From assembly GCA_036403035.1 (NCBI GenBank), contig DASWRT010000013.1, positions 1-40,072 of the forward strand: a stretch of DNA of 40,072 nucleotides, written 5' to 3'. The position numbers and the translations under genes are program-made. Origin of the DNA: DASWRT01 sp036403035. GTDB lineage: Bacteria; Pseudomonadota; Alphaproteobacteria; ATCC43930; CGMCC-115725. Within the stretch, counting starts at the first letter, position 1; every line of letters starts with the position of its first letter. The notes beneath the pieces are model-generated. The model made no database searches, had not been told where the DNA came from, and saw nothing but the letters and a program-made list of their open reading frames with translations. This document shows, piece after piece, positions 34,960 to 40,072 of the stretch.

Positions 34960-35021
34960 ACAGGAGCGGAACAGGCGTTCGCGCCTGTTTTTCGTCCTGT
35001 TTTTTCCTGTAAATCTCCTGT
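34960..35021. repeat. Helically phased ACAGG/CCTGT repeat array
   Basis: ACAGG at 34960 and 34971, then the inverse CCTGT at 34984, 34996, 35006 and 35017. Spacings are 11, 13, 12, 10 and 11 nt, close to one helical turn. A further ACAGGAGCGG copy lies at 34905. The array is roughly symmetric about 34979. It could be a cooperative protein-binding array, or repeats grown from a terminator. Confidence 0.55.
34970..34994 (+). terminator. Terminator-like hairpin after the PAS kinase
   Basis: ACAGGCG (34971-34977), loop TTCG, CGCCTGT (34982-34988) followed by TTTT(C). The TTCG tetraloop and T-run fit a Rho-independent terminator of the plus-strand kinase gene. Confidence 0.75.
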
Positions 35022-35196
35022 TCCCGCGCCCTCGCGGATGTCCCCACACACTTCCGGCTGCAACGCGCCGCGGGCTATTTTTCCGATTCACGATGTCAAA
35101 GAGCGGAGGCGCGAAACCACAGGGTCGCGCAGTTGGTCATTTTATATCCATATCGGATCCGGTGCAAAGATTGCGCTCGCCGCCAATGCCTCAGTT

Positions 35197-35444
35197 TCAC
35201 GGTTCCGAAGAGGGGTGGACGCCGAGAAATTCGGCGATCGCAGCGCCCATCAGCCCCGGCTTGGTGACCGCGGCGATGTGGTCGCCGGGCACAGCGGCGT
35301 ACCTGCCGTCCGGAAGGTCGGCCGCCAGCTCCTCCGCGGCGCGTTCGTCCTCGCTGCCGACCGGCACAAGCGTCGGCAGCCCGACCCGTGCGAGCGCCTC
35401 GCGCGGCGTATCGACTGACGTGTCGAGAATATGGAGCAGCGGGC
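35197..35444 (-). pseudogene. Alpha/beta hydrolase, C-terminal remnant
   Basis: The last 80 or so codons of an alpha/beta hydrolase: 'ALARVGLPTLVPVGSEDERA', 'LPDGRYAAVPGDHIAA' with the catalytic-His-like 'GDH', then 'AAIAEFLGVH'. Similarity stops exactly where the left 27-bp inverted repeat begins (35445), and nothing resembling the N-terminal part is seen on the other side of the repeat pair. The frame stays open upstream but is not hydrolase-like. A gene truncated by insertion or recombination. Confidence 0.75.
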
Positions 35445-35471
35445 AGTGTCTCGGTTTGAATTGTAACAGCC
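35445..35471. repeat. 27-bp inverted repeat, left copy
   Basis: Starts AGTGTCTCGG and ends TTGTAACAGCC. It matches the reverse complement of 37133-37159 at 26 of 27 positions. Similarity ends sharply at both sides. Looks like the terminal repeat of a mobile element, but no transposase lies between the copies. Confidence 0.75.
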
Positions 35472-35486
35472 GCGGACCGGCGACGG

Positions 35487-35738
35487 TTAGTCGAGGAGCT
35501 TGCCCGGCTCGATCTCGCTTTTGATCGGCGCGACCTGAGCGGCTTCCATTTCGGCCGCGCGCTCCAAATACCGCTGGCAAAGCGTCCTTAGCTCGTCCGC
35601 CATGTCGGGGAACTGTGTCTCGCCCGCCATGCGCAGGAACTCCGCCGCCTTCAGGCGGAGGGATGTCGGAGTATCAGTGGCGGTCCCGACCTTGGCTTTG
35701 CGCACGGTCCATTCCATGCCCGAAAAACGAGCGAGCAT
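35487..35738 (-). CDS. Small hypothetical protein
   Basis: An 83 aa protein with a short N-terminal part and a helical 'RLKAAEFLRMAGETQFPDMA' then 'LRTLCQRYLERAAEMEA' segment. Such small helical proteins with A-x-x-F-L-R-x-A and Y-x-x-x-A-x-x-x-E patterns are frequent accessory proteins of rhizobia and relatives, of unknown function. ATG at 35738; a second ATG eight codons in is possible. It lies between the inverted repeats, on the same strand as the tandem-receiver gene. Confidence 0.65.
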   Translation of the reverse strand: MLARFSGMEWTVRKAKVGTATDTPTSLRLKAAEFLRMAGETQFPDMADELRTLCQRYLERAAEMEAAQVAPIKSEIEPGKLLD

Positions 35739-35909
35739 GTTCTATGTTCCCTCGACGGATCGGACGCAACCCGCCCTTTCGGGTCAGCGTGGCGCGGCTG
35801 CCATTGGCGCGGCGTTCGTCCTGATGTCAACCAACCGCCGTCATCCGCCGCATTGTCGCATCGGGTGACCATCGGACCGGGAAGTCCGGGCGCGCCGCTC
35901 GCGGCGGAC

Positions 35910-36701
35910 TCAGTGGCGAGTGGTCGAAGCGGCGATTCCAGTAAAGTCAGCCAATTGCCAGGGCTTTGGTAGGAAGCGCAGACCCGGTAGCAAGCCGCGT
36001 TCTATGTGCGGAACATGATCCGTGTATGCGGACGTGAGCACGATCTTCAGGTCGGGCCGGAGTTTCCGCGCCTCCTCAGCGAGTTCGATACCGCTCATCC
36101 CAGGCAGGCGGACATCCGAGAACAGCACAGTAATTTCCGGGTGCTGCTTCAGGAGCGCCAACCCGTTCTCGGCATTCCAGGCGTCGAATACCATGAGCCC
36201 CAATCCCGCGAACAGATCAACCGCGATTGCGTGTGATCGAGGATCATCCTCAACGACCAGGATGGCGGCAGGCCGGTTTTCGGCGGGCGCCGGCGCATTG
36301 ATGCCCGGTTCACCGGATACCGCCGCGTCATCGTGCTTCAGGAGCCGGGCTACCTGCGTGAGAAGGTCGATCGCGCGATAAGGCTTCCGAAGCAGGTAGC
36401 TGCCGGGCACCATGGTATGCAGCTCTTCCAAGCCCCAGGTGTGACCGGAGATGTACAGGACGTTGAGCTGCGGCCGGACCAGAATGGCCTGCTGCGCCAA
36501 TTCGAATCCGTTCAAGCCGCGGCCGAGAACGACGTCGGTAAGGAGCAGGTCGGCTGCCTCGCCTTGGATGAGGAGAGACAACGCTTCTCCTGAAGTAGCG
36601 ACAGGCACGACATCGTAGCCGTCCGCTTCGAGGATTTCAGTCAGCACCTCGCGGACGTCATCATCGTCGTCGACTACTAAGATCCGCCCTGCTCCCCGCA
36701 T
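35910..36701 (-). CDS. Tandem-receiver response regulator
   Basis: A 263 aa protein made of two CheY-like receivers and no output domain. Receiver 1: acidic pocket 'ILVVDDDDDVREVL', Asp56 in 'LLLTDVVLGRG', Lys in 'LLRKPYRAID'. Receiver 2: 'AAILVVEDDPRSHAIAV', Asp196 in 'VLFSDVRLPGMSG', Lys in 'FLPKPWQLADF'. A Pro/Ala-rich linker (about 125-145) joins them. Both phosphorylation sites look intact. It could serve as a phosphate sink or relay. The downstream small gene and upstream Crp remnant share its strand; no kinase is between the repeats, but a soluble PAS kinase lies 1 kb away. Confidence 0.88.
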   Translation of the reverse strand: MRGAGRILVVDDDDDVREVLTEILEADGYDVVPVATSGEALSLLIQGEAADLLLTDVVLGRGLNGFELAQQAILVRPQLNVLYISGHTWGLEELHTMVPGSYLLRKPYRAIDLLTQVARLLKHDDAAVSGEPGINAPAPAENRPAAILVVEDDPRSHAIAVDLFAGLGLMVFDAWNAENGLALLKQHPEITVLFSDVRLPGMSGIELAEEARKLRPDLKIVLTSAYTDHVPHIERGLLPGLRFLPKPWQLADFTGIAASTTRH

Positions 36702-36719
36702 TTTCCTGCCGGCCTTTCA

Positions 36720-37123
36720 CTGGAATGAACGGGAACAACGTCGACTTCGGCCACAGCCGCACTGCCATTATGCCAAGTGCCCGGCGTCTGGGCCATGCTC
36801 GTGTGTGGCGCCGTCTCGGTGCTCATCAGTGCGGACACCCCGGCGAACCCCTCCTTCAACGACGCCGGCGTCGACCATCACGCCGTCGTGCAGGCCGCTT
36901 CACGAAGGAAGGTCATTCCGCCAATGCTCGATGGGCTGCCCCAGTTCGTGGAAGATATGCCCTCAGCGGCAAAAGTCACCAGCTCCAGGTGAGGACGCAG
37001 GCGGCCGAACTCCTCCTGCGGGAGCGACGCCAGGAAAAGATTGGGAACGGGAAGATCGAAGGCCACGGGTGCTTCCGCGCGGTGACGAGGCGGGAGCACA
37101 GGCGTCTCTCGGCATACGTGCAT
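36720..37123 (-). pseudogene. Crp/Fnr-type regulator, decayed by frameshifts and truncated
   Basis: Pieces of one cyclic-nucleotide-binding-type regulator can be read in order across different frames: 'NLFLASLPQEEFGRLRPHLE', 'LVTFAAEG'; then 'HIFHELGQPIEH'; then 'GGMTFLREAAC'; then 'HDGVMVDAGVVE'; then 'EGFAGVSALMSTETAPHTSM'. At least three frame changes and a small deletion are needed. The C-terminal helix-turn-helix is missing. Start near ATG 37123. It sits immediately inside the right inverted repeat and ends at the start of the tandem-receiver gene. Confidence 0.78.
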
Positions 37124-37132
37124 CACAGTCGT

Positions 37133-37159
37133 GGCTGTTACAATCCAAACCGAGACACT
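37133..37159. repeat. 27-bp inverted repeat, right copy
   Basis: Reads GGCTGTTACAA... and ends ...CGAGACACT on the plus strand, the reverse complement of 35445-35471 with a single A/G difference. It lies 10 nt upstream of the decayed Crp-type gene. Flanking 9-mers of the two copies do not match, so no target-site duplication is evident. Confidence 0.75.
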
Positions 37160-37331
37160 ACCTCGCGGCGCTACTCCTTGGAAGAAATCCAGGTTAAGCT
37201 GCATTATCGAAAAGGTTTTCGAGCTTGGTTGACGACGCGCGCAGTTTCGCTCTTGCGACGCGGCAGTTCGTCGCGTCGGCGTCGGCCGTAAGCAAGGCGG
37301 TGGACCGGCCAGGGAAGCAAAGGAGACAACC

Positions 37332-38402
37332 ATGTCCGACCCCAGCGTACCGGCCGGCAGCCCGTGGCTCGCCGGCACCGTATCCCCGGCGGCTGCGCCG
37401 GGATCGAGTTCGTCGCGACCGGCGCCGGGCGTGCGCCATTCCTATCCGCTCCTCGTCCGGAATCACGGGCTTGGGACCGCTTTCGGCCTGCTGCTGCGGA
37501 GCCTGCCCTATGCGCTGGCCCGGTTCGCCGTCCTGCTCGGGTTCGCCGTCGGGGGCATCGTCTGGCTCGTCGTCACGTTCGGCGGCGCCGCGTGGCTCGG
37601 CACGCACGTCGCCCAGGCTTTCGGCTGGGTGTGGCTGCTGGCGTGCGTATTCGGCGTCGGCTGGTTCTGGGCAACCGTGCTGCGCTACACGCTGCACCTG
37701 ATCGCCTGCGGCCACGTGGCGGTGCTCACGGAGCTGATCACCCGGGGCGAGGTCGGCAACGGCAGCGAATCCATGTTCGCCTACGGGAAGCGAGTCGTAG
37801 TCGCGCGCGTCGGCGAGGTCACGGCCCTTTTCGGGCTGAACGCGCTCGTGCGCGGCATCATCCAGACCTTCCATCGCACGCTCGACTGGATCACCGAAAT
37901 GGTGCCGCTCCCCGGACTCGGGGGGCTGGCGAGCATCGTGGCGACGGTGCTGCGGGCGGCGACGCGCTACCTCGACAAGGTGATCTTCTCCTACAACCTC
38001 GCGCGCAACGACGAGGATCCCTGGACCGGGGCGCGCGAAGGCATCGTGTATTACTGCCAGAACGCCAAGCCCATCCTGAAGACCTCGATCTGGATCGTGA
38101 TCCTGGAGCGGGTCCTGAGCGTCGTGCTGTGGCTCGCGCTGCTGGTTCCGGCGGGGGCGATCACCGTCGTCCTGCCGCAGGCGGTGCGCGAGGCCGGCGG
38201 GCTCGTCACGGTCATCATCGCCGTGCTGCTGGCCGGCACGCTGCGGGCCTCGTTCCTCAAACCGCTGTTCCTGATCATGATCATGGTCCGCTTCCATGCC
38301 TTGATCGAGAACCAGCCGATCAACGAATCCTGGGACGAGCGGCTCTCCCAGATCTCCGAGAAGTTCAGAACCCTCGGGCGCGGGGTGGCGGCGTCGATCT
38401 AG
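37332..38402 (+). CDS. Polytopic inner-membrane protein of unknown function
   Basis: A 356 aa protein with a disordered Pro/Ser/Ala N-terminus (residues 1-40) and about six hydrophobic spans, for example 'FAVLLGFAVGGIVWLVVTFG', 'VWLLACVFGVGWFWATVL', 'WIVILERVLSVVLWLALLVP' and a 'GGLVTVIIAVLLAGTLRA' span. The conserved-looking 'FSYNLARNDEDPWTGAREG' and 'FHALIENQPINESWDERL' segments faintly recall choline-transporter-like (SLC44) proteins; I am not sure. AAAGGAGA precedes the ATG. It is followed by the OmpA-domain gene about 105 nt downstream, on the same strand. Confidence 0.85.
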   Translation: MSDPSVPAGSPWLAGTVSPAAAPGSSSSRPAPGVRHSYPLLVRNHGLGTAFGLLLRSLPYALARFAVLLGFAVGGIVWLVVTFGGAAWLGTHVAQAFGWVWLLACVFGVGWFWATVLRYTLHLIACGHVAVLTELITRGEVGNGSESMFAYGKRVVVARVGEVTALFGLNALVRGIIQTFHRTLDWITEMVPLPGLGGLASIVATVLRAATRYLDKVIFSYNLARNDEDPWTGAREGIVYYCQNAKPILKTSIWIVILERVLSVVLWLALLVPAGAITVVLPQAVREAGGLVTVIIAVLLAGTLRASFLKPLFLIMIMVRFHALIENQPINESWDERLSQISEKFRTLGRGVAASI

Positions 38403-38506
38403 AGCCTACCGGTCCGGCGGTCGCGCGCCGCTCCGACCGCCCGGCCATTCCCGATCGCGGGACCGCGCTCCCGCCGGGACCTCTCCTCATCGCAACGGAG
38501 ACAAGC

Positions 38507-39517
38507 ATGTCGTCGAGGTTCTTTTCTCGAAGCGCCGCCGCTGCGCTGTTTGCCGCCTTCGTCATGGTCGCGATGGGTGCTTCCGCCGGCTGGGCGGCAG
38601 ACCTCCGCGGCTGCAAGGACGCCGCCGGTCTCAAGCGATTCGAAGGCTCATCGATTGTCCTGTGCGAACAGCGGAGCTTCGCCGAATACACGCTCCCGAC
38701 GGGAAAGGCGGCCAGCTACGATTTCGGCGCCAAGAAGGCCACGTTCGACTCCTCGCAGAACCTCGAGGGGCGGCTGGTGCAGAACGTCTATGCGGTCCCG
38801 ATGGGGCCGTCCTCGGCGGAAGTGTTCCGGAACTACAAGGCCGACCTCGACGCGAAAGGCTTCAAGCTGCTGTTCGAGGCCAGGCAGGGCGATACCGGCC
38901 CGGCCATGGGGTCGTTCTTCGAGAACATGGGGCCGGGCACGCAGATCTGGGGCTACAGCCCGGACGAGGCGCGCTATGCCGCGGCGGTGAAGGAAGAGGG
39001 CGAAGCCAAGACCTACGTCGCGCTCTACGTCGTCGAGTACAAGGACGGCTACGAGCCGAAGTTCAGTCCGCAGAAGGGGCAGGTCATGGTCCGTCTGGAC
39101 GTGCTTCAGAGCGGCGAACTGTCGGACCGCATGACCGTCGTCTCCGCTGCGGAGATTACCAAGAATCTCGAATCGAACGGCAAGGTGGCGCTGTACGGGA
39201 TCACGTTCGACTTCAACAAGGCGACGATCAAGCCGGAGTCCCGGCCGACGCTCGACGAGATCGGGAAGTTCCTGAAGGACAACCCGGCGCAGAAGATCTA
39301 CGTGATCGGGCATACCGACAATGTGGGCGGCTTCGACTCCAACATGCAGCTGTCCAAGGCGCGTGCGGCCTCCGTCGCCGCCGACCTGAGCAAGACCTAC
39401 GGCGTCGCGGCGGACCGCATGGTCGCGAGCGGCGTCGGGCTGCAGGCGCCGGTCGCCCCGAACACGACCGAGGAGGGACGCGCGAAGAACCGCAGGGTGG
39501 AACTGCTCCCGCGGTGA
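38507..39517 (+). CDS. OmpA-family envelope protein with N-terminal DUF4892-like domain
   Basis: A 336 aa exported protein. Signal peptide about 1-30 ('SRSAAAALFAAFVMVAMGAS', cleavage near GWA-A). The N-terminal domain (about 32-200) looks like DUF4892: 'GCKDAAGLKRFEGSSIVLCE', 'EVFRNYKADLDAKGFKLLFE'. The C-terminal OmpA/MotB peptidoglycan-binding domain (about 225-336) has 'ITFDFNKATIKPES', 'VIGHTDNVGGFDSNMQLSKA' and 'EEGRAKNRRVELL', including the conserved Asp and Arg that bind diaminopimelate. CGGAG precedes the ATG. Likely anchors the outer layer to peptidoglycan. Confidence 0.93.
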   Translation: MSSRFFSRSAAAALFAAFVMVAMGASAGWAADLRGCKDAAGLKRFEGSSIVLCEQRSFAEYTLPTGKAASYDFGAKKATFDSSQNLEGRLVQNVYAVPMGPSSAEVFRNYKADLDAKGFKLLFEARQGDTGPAMGSFFENMGPGTQIWGYSPDEARYAAAVKEEGEAKTYVALYVVEYKDGYEPKFSPQKGQVMVRLDVLQSGELSDRMTVVSAAEITKNLESNGKVALYGITFDFNKATIKPESRPTLDEIGKFLKDNPAQKIYVIGHTDNVGGFDSNMQLSKARAASVAADLSKTYGVAADRMVASGVGLQAPVAPNTTEEGRAKNRRVELLPR

Positions 39518-39545
39518 GGGAGGCCGAAGCGGCGCCGTGCAGCGC

Positions 39546-39574
39546 AGCCCGGCTCCTTGTGAGAAATCCGGGCT
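39546..39574. terminator. Hairpin between convergent OmpA-domain and beta-barrel genes
   Basis: AGCCCGG (39546-39552) and CCGGGCT (39568-39574) are perfect 7-bp arms around a 15-nt loop, between the two converging stop codons. Possibly bidirectional; only short T/A runs. Confidence 0.4.
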
Positions 39575-39575
39575 T

Positions 39576-40072
39576 CTAAAACGCGATGTGGAAGTTCAGC
39601 GACGGTCCGAAAGTCCAGCTCCCCGTGCCCGCCACCCGGATGTAATTCAATCCGCCGCCGACCGTTACGTGGGGCGTCACGGTGTAGTTGAGCGAAATGT
39701 TTTCCTGGTGGTCGGTGTCATGCGCGATCCCCAGGCTCTTCCGCAGCCCGGCCGCCAGGACGAGTTGCCAGCGCACGCGCGTGAAGGTCAGCCCGCCGAG
39801 CAGGTAATGCCGTTCGAGATCGGCGATGCCCGCGAAATTGTCGAAATGCGCGTATTCCAGAAACGGGGTCACGCCGAGTCTGGGGCTGAGCGGTATGCCG
39901 TCGCCGGTCGGATCGTAGCTGATGCCGATCGACTCCCCCGTCTCCCTCTTGCCGGCGGGGTCGTCGGTCGCTTCCTGCGTGAACGAGAGCTGGTAGGTGA
40001 GGCCCCGCGACGGCTGGCCGCCGCGCAGCGCGATGGTGTAGCTGCTGAAGCCGCCCGTGTTCGACGGGCCGA
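39576..40072 (-). CDS. Outer-membrane beta-barrel protein, partial (N-terminal part outside the window)
   Basis: The last 164 residues of a barrel protein, open to the right edge. Alternating strands such as 'SYTIALRGGQPSRGLTYQLS', 'LEYAHFDNFAG', 'YLLGGLTFTRVRWQLVLAAG', 'ENISLNYTVTPHVTVGGGLN' and the final 'FGPSLNFHIAF' show the pattern, and the last residue is Phe, the BamA recognition signal. An apparent GTG start at 39872 is internal. The protein is unnamed; porin-like or a structural analogue of DUF3187-type proteins are options I cannot separate. Confidence 0.75.
   Translation of the reverse strand, partial: GPSNTGGFSSYTIALRGGQPSRGLTYQLSFTQEATDDPAGKRETGESIGISYDPTGDGIPLSPRLGVTPFLEYAHFDNFAGIADLERHYLLGGLTFTRVRWQLVLAAGLRKSLGIAHDTDHQENISLNYTVTPHVTVGGGLNYIRVAGTGSWTFGPSLNFHIAF

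Noticed and set aside
34960..35021. CRISPR array
   Set aside because: Repeat unit is only 5 bases and spacers are 5-8 nt; not CRISPR.
37194..38297. 367-codon minus-strand frame opposite the membrane protein gene
   Set aside because: Highly charged, low-complexity mirror frame with no domain; the plus-strand frame has regular membrane spans and a ribosome site.

Overview
The window is very GC-rich and gene-dense. It looks like the chromosome of an alphaproteobacterium, possibly Rhodospirillales or a relative. This is inferred from gene content and order: thrC next to an M16 peptidase, lgt-midA-pgeF, ubiK, YbjN-proC-ybaK-TetR-phasin-csaA, a MarR/OmpR/histidine kinase set resembling petP-petR, and uvrB/uvrC/pgsA near molybdenum-cofactor genes. 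Several genes appear to use TTG, GTG or even CTG starts, and many neighbours overlap by 4 bases (ATGA, GTGA, TTGA), which suggests translational coupling.

Layout. (1) 1-10600, all on the minus strand: lgt, midA-like methyltransferase, pgeF, a tiny membrane ORF coupled to an unknown lipoprotein, prs, rplY, pth, ychF, a DUF7002-like protein, thrC and an M16 peptidase cut by the window edge. (2) 10823-14838, plus strand: ubiK-like, YbjN-like, proC, ybaK-like, a TetR/COQ9-like regulator, a phasin with candidate PhaR operators and a terminator, and csaA. (3) 14843-18962, minus strand: a Leu/Ile/Val-type periplasmic binding protein and a MarR / OmpR-type regulator / EnvZ-like kinase set; ilvE diverges from it at 19063. 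(4) 20024-30352, minus strand: uvrB, a pteridine-reductase-like SDR, uvrC, pgsA, mobB, moeA, a toxin-antitoxin pair with a broken toxin, moaD, moaE and an esterase-like lipoprotein. (5) 30586-34900, plus strand: clpB behind a sigma-32-like promoter, and a soluble PAS histidine kinase. (6) 34901-37160, a degraded accessory patch: phased CCTGT repeats, a truncated alpha/beta hydrolase, a 27-bp inverted repeat pair (26/27 identical) about 1.7 kb apart, a small hypothetical gene, a tandem-receiver response regulator and a decayed Crp/Fnr-type gene. (7) 37332-40072: a polytopic membrane protein, an OmpA-domain envelope protein and, convergent to them, the end of an outer-membrane beta-barrel gene.

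Most of the window is conserved housekeeping: translation, PRPP and amino-acid synthesis, lipoprotein maturation, nucleotide excision repair, molybdopterin synthesis and protein disaggregation. The less ordinary content is in the accessory patch at 34.9-37.2 kb, the toxin-antitoxin insertion inside the molybdenum-cofactor genes, and intergenic regulatory DNA: candidate PhaR sites, a perfect Fnr/FixK-type box between uvrB and clpB, and a palindrome-rich leader before uvrC. I found no CRISPR array, tRNA, rRNA, intact transposase or phage gene. I did not find a clearly new multi-gene system; the strongest candidates for something undescribed are the inverted-repeat-bounded segment and the uvrC leader.
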